A stretch of 64,000 bases of DNA from Bacillota bacterium (lineage in GTDB: Bacteria; Bacillota; Clostridia; Acetivibrionales; DTU013). How positions within the stretch are numbered: the first letter of the stretch is position 1; each line of letters opens with the position of its first letter. The position numbers were made by a program, and so were the translations under genes. Where the stretch lies: the NCBI GenBank assembly GCA_023435745.1, contig JAEZMD010000014.1, forward strand, positions 1 to 64,000. The letters run 5' to 3'. Below the pieces are notes generated by a model. That model had not been told where the DNA came from and did not search any database. It saw nothing but the letters and a program-made list of their open reading frames with translations. Shown piece after piece: positions 44,617 to 53,176 of this stretch.

Positions 44617-46044
44617 TCATACCTTCAAATCAGAGTGGATGTTTTTTGTTTCTATGCTTAAAATACTTGGACGGACAACCGATTCAATAAATTCTTCGAC
44701 CTGCTGAACACATCGGCCAATATAGTCGGATGGTTTCATTACCTCCATAATCTCTTCAAGGGTTAAACCAAAGATAGGGTCCGAAGCAATCCGTTCTGCC
44801 AGATCGTTTTTCAGCCCATAGAGCTTGACTTGTTTTCCCGCCTCCATAGAATGGATTCGGATCCTCTCATGGAGCTCCTGCCTGTCCCCGCCTTTTTTGA
44901 CTGCTTCCATCATGATATTCTCTGTAGCCATGAACGGCAGCTCATCAAGAATATGCTTCTCGATGACTTTTGGATAAACAACCAGCCCGCTTGCTATATT
45001 CAGATAAATGTTTAATATTGCGTCTACCGCAAGAAATGCTTCCGGTATACTGATCCGCTTATTTGCGGAATCGTCCAGCGTTCTTTCAAACCACTGCGTT
45101 GCTGCAGTAATAGCAGGGTTCAATGTATCAACCATGACATACCTGGCAAGTGAGCTAATCCGCTCTGCACGCATTGGGTTTCGTTTATAGGCCATGGCGG
45201 AGGAACCGATCTGTTTGTCTTCAAAGGGTTCCTCCATCTCCTTCATGCTTTGAAGCAGCCGCATATCGTAACTGAATTTACTGGCGCTCTGCGCTATTCC
45301 GGAAAGAACGTTCAACACTCTGCTGTCCTGCTTTCGGGTATATGTCTGACCGGAAACGGCGTAGACGCTTTCAAAGCCCATCTTTTGTGCGATCAGGCTT
45401 TCTAGCCTCGCTACCTTTTCGCCATCATTGTCAAACAAGCTCATAAAGCTGGCCTGTGTACCGGTAGTGCCTTTATTGCCCAACAGTTTCATGGAAAACA
45501 GAACATATTCCAGATCCTTCAGGTCGATCAGCAGGTCCTGAAGCCACAAACTGGCCCTCTTCCCCACCGTCACCATCTGAGCGGGCTGATAATGGGTAAA
45601 GCCCAATGTGGGAAGACTTCTGTATTCCATTGCAAAATCCGCAAGCTTCGACATGACCGCGCCGAGCTTTTTTCGAATCAGCTCAAGGGCGTCACGCATG
45701 ATAATGATATCTGTATTATCGCCGACGTAGCATGAGGTCGCACCGAGATGGATGATTGCCCTGGCATTGGGACACTGCTCCCCGTATGCATGCACATGTG
45801 CCATGACGTCATGGCGTACTTCCTTTTCTATTCTTTCTGCAGTTTCATAGTTGATGTCGTCCTTATATTTTTTCAATTCGTTGATCTGTTCATCGGTAAT
45901 GCCGAGCCCAAGCTCCTTCTCCGCCTCGGCAAGGGCAATCCACAGCCTTCTCCATGTTCTGAACTTCTTGTCCGGTGAGAACAGCTCCTGCATTTCATTA
46001 CTGGCATATCTTGCATTGAATGGACTTTCGTATGTGTTTCTCAA
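44617..46044 (-). CDS. purB: Adenylosuccinate lyase
   Basis: Catalyses two steps of purine synthesis, fumarate release from SAICAR and from adenylosuccinate. The 475-residue protein has the superfamily signature SSAMAYKRNPMRAE, THYQPAQ and HLGATS. TTG 46044 is taken as the start because GGAGG is 8 bases upstream and the resulting N-terminus RNTYESPFNARYAS fits the family; a GTG at 46053 overlaps that ribosome site. A strong promoter and a terminator-like hairpin lie in the leader. It is not linked to other pur genes here. Confidence 0.95.
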   Translation of the reverse strand: MRNTYESPFNARYASNEMQELFSPDKKFRTWRRLWIALAEAEKELGLGITDEQINELKKYKDDINYETAERIEKEVRHDVMAHVHAYGEQCPNARAIIHLGATSCYVGDNTDIIIMRDALELIRKKLGAVMSKLADFAMEYRSLPTLGFTHYQPAQMVTVGKRASLWLQDLLIDLKDLEYVLFSMKLLGNKGTTGTQASFMSLFDNDGEKVARLESLIAQKMGFESVYAVSGQTYTRKQDSRVLNVLSGIAQSASKFSYDMRLLQSMKEMEEPFEDKQIGSSAMAYKRNPMRAERISSLARYVMVDTLNPAITAATQWFERTLDDSANKRISIPEAFLAVDAILNIYLNIASGLVVYPKVIEKHILDELPFMATENIMMEAVKKGGDRQELHERIRIHSMEAGKQVKLYGLKNDLAERIASDPIFGLTLEEIMEVMKPSDYIGRCVQQVEEFIESVVRPSILSIETKNIHSDLKV

Positions 46045-46082
46045 ATGAACCACCTCCGGGTCAGATTTAACCTATGGGATAT

Positions 46083-46113
46083 CAAAAAAATTGCGGGATA
46101 GCTTTCATCCCGC
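46083..46113 (-). terminator. Terminator or attenuator in the purB leader
   Basis: On the minus strand GCGGGAT and ATCCCGC form a seven-base stem with a seven-base loop, followed by AATTTTTTT. It lies 97 bases after the aminotransferase stop but also between the purB promoter and the purB start, so it can act either as the upstream gene's terminator or as a transcription attenuator for purB. Confidence 0.8.
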
Positions 46114-46167
46114 CAGATACTTATAAATATGAGATTTATCATCCTGGAGGATGCTTCACCCATAAAA

Positions 46168-46196
46168 ATTATAATATTGTTTTCGCTGTAATGCAA
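46168..46196 (-). promoter_or_regulatory. Candidate purB promoter
   Basis: TTGCAT (46191-46196) and TATAAT (46168-46173) are 17 bases apart on the minus strand. Start of transcription would be near 46161, giving a leader of about 117 bases that includes two small hairpins and the terminator stem. Confidence 0.65.
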
Positions 46197-46208
46197 ATTT
46201 TTATCAAA

Positions 46209-47495
46209 CTATTTTGCAGTTTCCAGCAGTTTTTTGATCGAGACGATCTGTACACAAATACAGAGCAGTTCCATCGCTGTCTTTAATTCAGACACAGGCG
46301 GCAACGTTGGAGCGATTCTTATGTTCCTGTCCTGAGGATCCTTCGAATAAGGGAAGGTTGCGCCTGCAGGCGTCATGATGACCCCTGCGTCTGCTGCCAG
46401 TTTTAGTGTAGCCGCCGCACATCCCGGCATCGTGTTAAAGCTGATAAAATAACCTCCGTTGGGCTTATTCCAACTGGCAATGTTTTTGCCTCCAAGCTCG
46501 GATTCCAGAATATCAAGCACCATATCAAACTTCGGTTTTAATATGGCTGCATGTTTTTTCATGTGATTGAGAATTCCATCCATATTCTTCAGGAAGCGGA
46601 CATGCCTGAGCTGATTCATTTTATCCGGTCCGATGGTCTTGATTCCCAGAAGCTTTTTTGTCCATGCAATATTATTTTCACTTGCGGCCATCATTGCGAT
46701 ACCCGCACCGGGAAAAGTGATCTTGGAGGTGGATGCAAATATAAATACTCTGTCCGGATTACCGGCAGCTTTGCAGGCTTCCATCATATTCTTTAAATGA
46801 TCCGGCTGATCGGTCAGATGATGCACAATGTAAGCATTATCCCAGAATATTCTGAAATCAGACGCAGCGGTCTTCATATTAGCCAGCCTGTCTACTACTT
46901 CATCAGAATAGGTTATGCCGTCGGGATTGCTGTATTTAGGCGTACACCAGATCCCTTTAATAGAATCGTCTTGCGCCACAAGCCGTTCGACTGCTTCCAT
47001 ATCCGGACCATCCTGTTTCATGTTAACCGTAATCATCTCTATCTGAAAAAGCTCCGTAATGGCAAAATGTCTGTCGTACCCCGGACTCGGGCATATGAAC
47101 CTGACCACCGGCAGCTTCCCCCAAGGCTTGCCGCCACAAACACCAAACATCATGGCTCGTGCAATAGTATCATACATAATACTCAGACTGGAATTTCCTC
47201 CGAGGATAATCTCCTTCGGGCTTACCTCAAGCATTTGTGCAAAAAGCTCCTTAGCCTCCGGAATCCCGTCAATCAGGCCGTAATTGCGTGTGTCGGCGCC
47301 TGATGGAGTCCTAAAATTATCTGAAGCCGCATGAAACTCAAGCATCTCCATGGACAAATCCAGTTGATCAGCGCCCGGTCTTCCTCTTGACATGTCAAGC
47401 TTAAGATTTTTGGATTCAAATTCTTCATATTTTTTATTCAATGTAGTCAGCAATTCCTGAAGCTCGGCCTTACTGAGTCCTGCTAAATCCAACAT
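46209..47495 (-). CDS. Class I PLP aminotransferase (aspartate aminotransferase-like, MocR-type fold group)
   Basis: A 428-residue aminotransferase. YSNPDGITY is the substrate/PLP-contact stretch, WDNAYIVHHL holds the conserved Asp and Tyr that contact PLP, and FASTSKITFPGAGIA has the Schiff-base lysine. KLDMSRGRPGADQLDLS at the N-terminus is characteristic of the Ic-type aspartate aminotransferases common in Clostridia. ATG 47495 is used because GGGGGTG stands 6 bases upstream; the frame extends further but without a site. Donor and acceptor are not certain. Confidence 0.85.
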   Translation of the reverse strand: MLDLAGLSKAELQELLTTLNKKYEEFESKNLKLDMSRGRPGADQLDLSMEMLEFHAASDNFRTPSGADTRNYGLIDGIPEAKELFAQMLEVSPKEIILGGNSSLSIMYDTIARAMMFGVCGGKPWGKLPVVRFICPSPGYDRHFAITELFQIEMITVNMKQDGPDMEAVERLVAQDDSIKGIWCTPKYSNPDGITYSDEVVDRLANMKTAASDFRIFWDNAYIVHHLTDQPDHLKNMMEACKAAGNPDRVFIFASTSKITFPGAGIAMMAASENNIAWTKKLLGIKTIGPDKMNQLRHVRFLKNMDGILNHMKKHAAILKPKFDMVLDILESELGGKNIASWNKPNGGYFISFNTMPGCAAATLKLAADAGVIMTPAGATFPYSKDPQDRNIRIAPTLPPVSELKTAMELLCICVQIVSIKKLLETAK

Positions 47496-47673
47496 CGAAG
47501 CACCCCCACGATTTATGCATTTCTGATATTTTATTATATTTACATCAGATATGCAAGTCATGTTTGCGAAAAATTCAAAATAATTTCACGCTAAATAGTT
47601 TAAACGAAAATATTGCAGGATGCGTATGCTCATCATTCAAATTTCAAGGAAGTACAGTTTTATTTTAATGATA

Positions 47674-48609
47674 TTAAAGCAGGATTTGTTTGATCACTCT
47701 CATAAAATTCAATCCGGCGATTTTTTCAAGAAGACCGGTGCTGTAGTTGAGCTGCTCAAGCCTTTCAAAAAGCGCCGGTATGCATTGAGTACCTTCCAGG
47801 CCTTCAGGTGTGCACTCAATTCCGTCAAAATCGGCTCCGATTCCGATATGGTTTTCTCCTGTTATGGAACAGATATGCTCAATATGTTTGACAACATCGT
47901 CCAGGCCTGCTTGATCAGTATTGTTCAAAAACCGGGGATAGAAATTTATCCCGACAACACCTCCATTGGCTGCAATAGCTTTCAGCTGAGAATCATTCAG
48001 GTTCCTGACATTATCGCATATTGCTCTGGCATTGGAATGAGAAGCGATCACAGGCTTTGAGGCCAGGGAAATTACATCATGAAAGCTTGCTTCACATAGA
48101 TGTGAAACGTCAATGATCATACCTAACCTGTTCATTTCAGCCACAACCTGTTTTCCGAAGCCTGTCAGTCCCCCGCCATGTTCCACCTCTGCCCCATCCG
48201 CAAGCAAATTACGGTAATTCCATGTCAGGAGTATGCTTCTGACACCCAGCCTGTAAAGCTGTCTCAAAATGGACAATTCTCCATTCAGGCATTCTCCACC
48301 CTCAACAGAGAGTAACGCCGCGACTTTTCCCTCCCTGATTGCCCTTCCGATCTCCTGTGCATTTGTACAAACGGCAAATTGTTTTTCATGCTGCTCCTGA
48401 GCCCGGTAAACCTCATCAATAATTGAAAGAACTCGTGCGAGTGCATTGTCCCTGAATTTAACCGGGTCAGAAAAAGCTGCAAAGAATTGAACACGCTCAC
48501 CGGACTGAAGCAGCCGTTCTATGTCGAGGTGAAAAGAGTTGCGGTAAAGCTCCGCTCCCTGCTCATATACGGACAGGGCGGTATCACAATGGGCATCTAT
48601 GATCAGCAT
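47674..48609 (-). CDS. Membrane dipeptidase family (M19) protein
   Basis: A 311-residue metallopeptidase of the renal dipeptidase family. DAHCDTA, LLSVEGGE (the bridging Glu), DVSHLCE and ASHSNARAI provide the two-metal site, and GADFDGIE comes before the C-terminus. Bacterial members hydrolyse dipeptides, including some with D-residues. No signal peptide is present, so it is likely cytoplasmic. Its ATG overlaps the yraN stop by one base, so it is the last gene of the rplS-side operon. Confidence 0.9.
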   Translation of the reverse strand: MLIIDAHCDTALSVYEQGAELYRNSFHLDIERLLQSGERVQFFAAFSDPVKFRDNALARVLSIIDEVYRAQEQHEKQFAVCTNAQEIGRAIREGKVAALLSVEGGECLNGELSILRQLYRLGVRSILLTWNYRNLLADGAEVEHGGGLTGFGKQVVAEMNRLGMIIDVSHLCEASFHDVISLASKPVIASHSNARAICDNVRNLNDSQLKAIAANGGVVGINFYPRFLNNTDQAGLDDVVKHIEHICSITGENHIGIGADFDGIECTPEGLEGTQCIPALFERLEQLNYSTGLLEKIAGLNFMRVIKQILL

Positions 48610-48977
48610 CAGAAAGCACTCCTTATCAGTACAATATCTTTCACCCTGAATTCTTCATTGAATCTCTGCCCGGTGACCTCAACAATATCAAACCTCATAT
48701 TTTTTTCTCCCGAATTCTTCTGCTTCAGGTAAATCCATGCCAGCTTTCTCAGCTTTTCTCTTTTAGTATATCCCACAGCCTCCGAAGGTGTGCCGAAAAG
48801 GCTTCCGGTTCGTGTTTTAACTTCTATAAAGCAAATATATTCATTTTCAGCAGCAACAATATCAATTTCGCCAAAACGACCAGCTCTGAAATTTCTGTCC
48901 AATATGATAAATCCGTTTTTCTCAAGATAATCAACCGCAAGTTGCTCGCCGACACTTCCAAAACGCCTGTTATTCAT
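48609..48977 (-). CDS. yraN: YraN (UPF0102) nuclease-fold protein
   Basis: A 122-residue member of the UPF0102 family, with a PD-(D/E)xK nuclease-like core GEIDIVA...CFIEVKTR. Function unknown but it is commonly encoded beside rnhB, as here. ATG 48977 has AGGAG 6 bases upstream; the longer frame upstream runs inside the preceding gene. It overlaps that gene by 8 bases and the following gene by 1. Confidence 0.9.
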   Translation of the reverse strand: MNNRRFGSVGEQLAVDYLEKNGFIILDRNFRAGRFGEIDIVAAENEYICFIEVKTRTGSLFGTPSEAVGYTKREKLRKLAWIYLKQKNSGEKNMRFDIVEVTGQRFNEEFRVKDIVLIRSAF

Positions 48978-49272
48978 TATATTCTCCTGTGCTGTCCCAT
49001 TTTTCTTTATACGAGCTATCCAGCTGACTGACAAAAACCATAATCTGCGCAACGACCTCGTACAGTTCTTGCGGGATCTCATCGCCAATTTTCAGATAAT
49101 TCAGAGTATGCGCAAGCGTAGCGTCTTCATATAAAGGAACGTCGCTTTCAATAGCCTTCTCAATGATTTTTTCAGCTATCTCGCCCTTCCCTAAAGCTAC
49201 GATCTCAGGTGCGCCTCCCTTTTGGGGCGAGTATTTTAATGCCGCCGCCTCTTTAATTTTTTTCTTTTCCAT
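48970..49272 (-). CDS. FlhB C-terminal domain-like protein (YlqH type)
   Basis: A 100-residue protein equal to the cytoplasmic domain of FlhB/EscU export-switch proteins without the membrane part. AALKYSPQKGGAP is the family start, but the autocleavage NPxH motif of true FlhB is not present. In Bacillus the homologue YlqH is in the same rplS-ylqF-rnhB-ylqG-ylqH order. Its role outside flagellar export is unclear. It lies 12 bases downstream of the FliK-like gene. Confidence 0.85.
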   Translation of the reverse strand: MEKKKIKEAAALKYSPQKGGAPEIVALGKGEIAEKIIEKAIESDVPLYEDATLAHTLNYLKIGDEIPQELYEVVAQIMVFVSQLDSSYKEKWDSTGEYNE

Positions 49273-49284
49273 AAGAGCAGCCTC

Positions 49285-51084
49285 CTATATTCGGTAATCC
49301 ACCTTACCGTAGTTTTCGCTAGCGATTCCGTTCAGGAGTCTTTCCTGTTGAATGGGCGTTGTTGCGGCGTCAATGATCGCATATCTGACGCCGGCCAGCT
49401 TGTAACCGCAGGCGGCAAGCCCTGTGTAAAGGTCTTTAATCTGCGTCTTTATAAAGTCATTTATTTGTTTGCTCTCTGTTCTGAGGTTGACTGTGATGTT
49501 GCTGTTCTTTATATCCAAAAGCGTCTCCACCCTGCCCATATTGACAGTATCCAATGAAATGAACATGACTGTATCATTCGGATCGATTTTCTTTTTGTTC
49601 CGCCGACGATTCATAACATAAAGCTCTGCCGTAGTGTCATGGCCTGCCAGATTGACAGGCATCTGATAGTACAGGATATTGCTGGCGTTCATCTGATGGA
49701 GCAGTCTTTGCGTGTCCTCTATCTGTGTGGCGGCTGCGGAAAGACCTTCCCTTGCCACGAAGCCCAGATCTTCAGAGGACTGAACGGTTGCTTTCATCAG
49801 TTCCAGCTTTTCGTTTAATTCATTATTAATCTTATTTGCATCCAGCTCGGACGATAGCTTTTCTGAATCCGTTTTTACAAATATGTCCCTGACAGCTTCA
49901 ATAAGCTTTGAAAAACGCTCTGCGGTTTCGCTTTCCGATTGTTTAGTCTTATTGATTTCATGACCGGTTTCCGCTTGTAATGCAGTAAATAAGCCAGATC
50001 GGGCTGATACGGAGGATTCGGGCCCGAAAATGGCTTTGCCAGTCGAGGCGGAGTTCACAGAATTCTCTGGAGACATGCCTAAGACCGCATTTTCCCGAGA
50101 TGCTGCGAAAACGTCAGCTGACGGTTGAGAATCCTCTCCTGACACGCTTTGCGCAATAACTGACAAATCGGATAACGAAACAGACCTCCGGTCTGTATTC
50201 GGAGCACCGGAATGGTTGGAAGCCGGAATGGCAGCCGTATCGTTCTTAATTTCGGCACTTTGAATCTGTGCGGATGGTTCAGCAGAATTCTTTTCCGTAC
50301 CGGTTGCGTTTAACTGAGACGCGTTTAGCTGAGCCACGTTAGGCTGAGCCGCGTTTGCCTGATTCGGATTTGCCTGATTCGCATCGAAAACGTTTGACTG
50401 ATTTGCAGCGATAGTGTTTACCTGATTCGTTCCGGCCGCGTTTGCCTGATCAGCCAAAGCCGGGTTCGCCAGTACCGTGTAAGTCTTATCCGCCCCGGCT
50501 GGGTTAGCACGATCCAGTATGGTCTGTACTTCCTTAAGCTGTTGCCCCAGCTTCACATCGCCTTCGAGCAGCCTTGAAAGCAGTTCGACGTCAGCCCTGT
50601 CTGCGTTAAGCCCTTTCAATGTCATGAACACAGCCTTCTCGCTATTTAAAGCAGGTTCGCTGCTTAACAACTCAGCAGCTTGCTTCAGATGCTCGGCAGT
50701 AACGGGAGCGCCGGCTTTCAGGAATTCGGCAGCAAGCCCCAGATTTTGCGTATCAGGCTTTATTTGAATCGTTTCCAGCAATTGCTTCAATGTTTCCGGA
50801 TTTGACTCGATCATTTGTGACAGTTTCTTGACAGATTCAAGATATAATGTGCCTTCAAGCTTGGATGAAACGGCAAGCATAACCGTATCACCGGCTTTTG
50901 CATTCATAGCCTCCAGCATTGCGGCCCGCATGACTGTTCCGTCAAAAAGCTTAAGGACAACTTCGTCTGAGGTGATTTCAAGGACCTTTGCCCTGATTAC
51001 ATCGCCGGGATTCAGGCGGCTCATAAGATCGCCGACATTAGTTTTAGCCGAAGCGAGAATATTGGCATAACCGTCTATGCGCAT
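49285..51084 (-). CDS. FliK/YlqG-like protein with Asn-Ala-Gln repeat linker
   Basis: A 599-residue protein. The N-terminal 70 residues look like a small beta-barrel (PGDVIRAKVLEI, DEVVLKLFDGT). Residues 215-275 or so are a low-complexity linker with repeated Asn, Gln and Ala (for example NQANAAQPN). The C-terminal 100 residues match the hook-length control (Flg_hook) domain, with MFISLDTVNMGRVETLL and ITVNLRTES. It pairs with the FlhB-like protein as FliK pairs with FlhB, but no flagellar genes are in the window. AAAGGAG is 7 bases before the start. Confidence 0.82.
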   Translation of the reverse strand: MRIDGYANILASAKTNVGDLMSRLNPGDVIRAKVLEITSDEVVLKLFDGTVMRAAMLEAMNAKAGDTVMLAVSSKLEGTLYLESVKKLSQMIESNPETLKQLLETIQIKPDTQNLGLAAEFLKAGAPVTAEHLKQAAELLSSEPALNSEKAVFMTLKGLNADRADVELLSRLLEGDVKLGQQLKEVQTILDRANPAGADKTYTVLANPALADQANAAGTNQVNTIAANQSNVFDANQANPNQANAAQPNVAQLNASQLNATGTEKNSAEPSAQIQSAEIKNDTAAIPASNHSGAPNTDRRSVSLSDLSVIAQSVSGEDSQPSADVFAASRENAVLGMSPENSVNSASTGKAIFGPESSVSARSGLFTALQAETGHEINKTKQSESETAERFSKLIEAVRDIFVKTDSEKLSSELDANKINNELNEKLELMKATVQSSEDLGFVAREGLSAAATQIEDTQRLLHQMNASNILYYQMPVNLAGHDTTAELYVMNRRRNKKKIDPNDTVMFISLDTVNMGRVETLLDIKNSNITVNLRTESKQINDFIKTQIKDLYTGLAACGYKLAGVRYAIIDAATTPIQQERLLNGIASENYGKVDYRI

Positions 51085-51116
51085 TTGAAACTCCTTTACA
51101 TATCAAAACCCAAGTT

Positions 51117-51758
51117 TCATCCGGTAAAATTTTTTGTGAAGCTTATTCTATGTATCGGACAAATTCCATACTTTTTTATAGCATTAATGTGTTCGGCAGT
51201 TCCATAGCCTTTGTGTTTTTTAAAACCGTATTCGGGATATTGACTATCTGCCTCGGTTATCATACGATCCCGGTACACCTTGGCAATAATGGACGCCGCA
51301 GCGATGGAGATGCTTAGTTCATCACCTTTTATAATCGGGGTCTGAGGTATGTCAAGATCGTCAAGCTTGATGGCATCAATCAGCAAAATATCAGGCTTTA
51401 AGTCCATCTGCTCTACAGCCATCTTCATGGCAAGCTTCGTGGCATTCAATATGTTGATTTCATCAATGAGTTTTTCATCCACAATGCCGATGCCGTAAGA
51501 AACAGCCCGATCAAGGATAATGTCATAAAGCTTGTCCCTTTTGGCAGGACTCAGCTTTTTTGAATCATTAACACCTTCGATCAGACAATTCTCCGGCAGC
51601 ATGACACAAGCAGCAACAACAGGCCCCGCAAGAGGCCCTCTGCCTGCTTCGTCGATGCCTGCCACATTGTAATATCCCTGTGAGATAGCCTCCGCCTCAT
51701 ATCTGCTCATTCTTTTCAGTCGTTCCAGTTCTTTTTCACGATCTGCCGGCTTCATCAT
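51117..51758 (-). CDS. rnhB: Ribonuclease HII
   Basis: Removes ribonucleotides from DNA and RNA primers. The protein has 213 residues. GIDEAGRGPLAGP holds the first two acidic catalytic residues, LLIDAIKL the third, and AAASIIAKVYRD the fourth region; the acidic tetrad appears intact. Its first ATG directly follows the rbgA stop, and a G-rich ribosome site lies inside the end of rbgA. Confidence 0.96.
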   Translation of the reverse strand: MMKPADREKELERLKRMSRYEAEAISQGYYNVAGIDEAGRGPLAGPVVAACVMLPENCLIEGVNDSKKLSPAKRDKLYDIILDRAVSYGIGIVDEKLIDEINILNATKLAMKMAVEQMDLKPDILLIDAIKLDDLDIPQTPIIKGDELSISIAAASIIAKVYRDRMITEADSQYPEYGFKKHKGYGTAEHINAIKKYGICPIHRISFTKNFTG

Positions 51759-52625
51759 TTATTTCCCCCCACCTGATACAGGCTGCTCCAAAGTGATTTT
51801 TCCGATCTTCCCTCCCCGGAATTCATCCAGAAGAATAATAGCGATCCTTCTCAAATCAATTTCTCCTCCCGGCAGCATACATCCCCTATTTTTCCCGGCT
51901 GCCTCAAGTAACTCATGTCCGGTCAGTCCTTCTATGCTTTGCAGCTTGTATCGCCTGGCAAAAATTGCGGGATATTCGGCAGAAAGCTTTTGCGCTAATG
52001 CGGCTGCCACTTCCGTCACATCCATGATATCATCCTTGATGGCTCCGGTAAACGCAAGATTCAGCGCAATATTCTGATCGTCGAATTTAGGCCACAGGAT
52101 CCCCGGAGTGTCAAGAAGATCAATCTCGGGATTCAGCCGGATCCACTGCTTACCTTTTGTCACACCCGGTTTGTCGCCGGTCACAGCTACAGCCTTACCT
52201 GCAATCTTATTAATAAAAGTTGATTTACCCACATTGGGTATTCCGACGATCATTGTTCTGATCGGTCTGAAAAGCCTGCCCTTTTCCCTGTCCCGTTCGA
52301 AGCGGTCCTTCATCATAGCCTTTAGCTGGGCCTTCAGCTTGTTTAGGCCGGCGCCTTTGATTGAATCCACAAATATGGCCTGCACACCGCGGCTTTTGTA
52401 CCAAACGGCCCATTCCTCCGAGCGTTCGGCATCTGCGGTATCAGCCTTGTTTAGAACAAGCAGGCGTGGTTTGTTCTGAATAATGGAGTCTATTTCGGGA
52501 TTTTTACTGCTGTCAGGAATCCTTGCATCGAGCAGCTCCACTACTACATCCACCAGCTTAAGATTTTCTGCAAGCAAACGCCTGGTTTTTGCCATATGAC
52601 CCGGAAACCATTGAATATTCATCAT
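51759..52625 (-). CDS. rbgA: Ribosome biogenesis GTPase RbgA (YlqF)
   Basis: A circularly permuted GTPase needed for late 50S assembly. The protein has 288 residues, with the G4 motif LNKADTAD before G1 GIPNVGKSTFIN, then G3 DTPGIL. N-terminal IQWFPGHMAK is the family signature. AAGGA precedes the start, which is a double ATG. The gene follows rplS with about 60 bases between. Confidence 0.96.
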   Translation of the reverse strand: MMNIQWFPGHMAKTRRLLAENLKLVDVVVELLDARIPDSSKNPEIDSIIQNKPRLLVLNKADTADAERSEEWAVWYKSRGVQAIFVDSIKGAGLNKLKAQLKAMMKDRFERDREKGRLFRPIRTMIVGIPNVGKSTFINKIAGKAVAVTGDKPGVTKGKQWIRLNPEIDLLDTPGILWPKFDDQNIALNLAFTGAIKDDIMDVTEVAAALAQKLSAEYPAIFARRYKLQSIEGLTGHELLEAAGKNRGCMLPGGEIDLRRIAIILLDEFRGGKIGKITLEQPVSGGGK

Positions 52626-52684
52626 TTATCCTTCCAAAAAAATCAGAATTAAAGCAAAAGGGAACCTTCCGGTCCCCTCCATAC

Positions 52685-53050
52685 TTATGATTCTTTAGAT
52701 TCTCTAACTTGAAGCTTTTCTTTGATCTTCGCAGCCTTACCAACCCTGTCGCGCAGGAAGTACAGTTTAGCTCTCCTGATCTTACCTTTTCTCACTACCT
52801 CAATGGTAGCGATCTTGGGAGAATGAACCGGAAGGATTCTTTCCACCCCTACGCCATAAGATACTCTTCTGACTGTAAAAGTTTCCTTGATCCCTGCACC
52901 CTTCTTTGAGATAACGGTACCTTCAAATATCTGAATTCTTTCTCTGGTTCCTTCTTTAACCTTCAGGTGCACCTTCACATAGTCGCCTATGCCGAGAACC
53001 GGCAAATCCGTTCTAATTTGTTCCTGTTCCAATGCTTTGATTATATCCAT
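52685..53050 (-). CDS. rplS: Ribosomal protein L19
   Basis: A 121-residue 50S protein, at the 30S-50S interface. GDYVKVHLKVKEGTRERIQ and FTVRRVSYGVGVER are family signatures. ATG 53050 has GGAGG 8 bases upstream; the frame is open to 53086 but that part belongs to the RNA leader. Normally trmD directly precedes rplS; here two unrelated genes lie between and rplS has its own promoter and leader. Confidence 0.97.
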   Translation of the reverse strand: MDIIKALEQEQIRTDLPVLGIGDYVKVHLKVKEGTRERIQIFEGTVISKKGAGIKETFTVRRVSYGVGVERILPVHSPKIATIEVVRKGKIRRAKLYFLRDRVGKAAKIKEKLQVRESKES

Positions 53051-53072
53051 TGATGTTTCCTCCTCTCTTGCC

Positions 53073-53124
53073 AGGACGTTCATCAATGCTTTATAAGCAC
53101 CAGCGGACCGTCCGTATTACACAC
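53073..53124 (-). ncRNA. Possible L19 ribosomal-protein leader
   Basis: Between the rplS promoter and its ribosome site, the transcript can pair GGACG (53109-53113) with CGTCC (53074-53078), enclosing a second stem in which GTGCTT pairs with AAGCAT. Firmicutes rplS genes often carry a short autoregulatory L19 leader of such two-stem form. The match is by position and folding only; a covariance search has not been made. Confidence 0.5.
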
Positions 53125-53131
53125 GTCAAAA

Positions 53132-53161
53132 ATTATACCATATAGAAGGTTTATTTGTAAA
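53132..53161 (-). promoter_or_regulatory. rplS promoter
   Basis: TTTACA (53156-53161) and TATAAT (53132-53137) with an 18-base spacer on the minus strand; start near 53125, directly ahead of the candidate leader. Confidence 0.75.
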
Positions 53162-53176
53162 GCACAAAAAAATTTT

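Noticed and set aside
50320..50480. Repeat array in the FliK-like gene as a mobile or CRISPR repeat
   Set aside because: The repeats are degenerate in-frame codons for Asn, Gln and Ala in a linker, without spacers.
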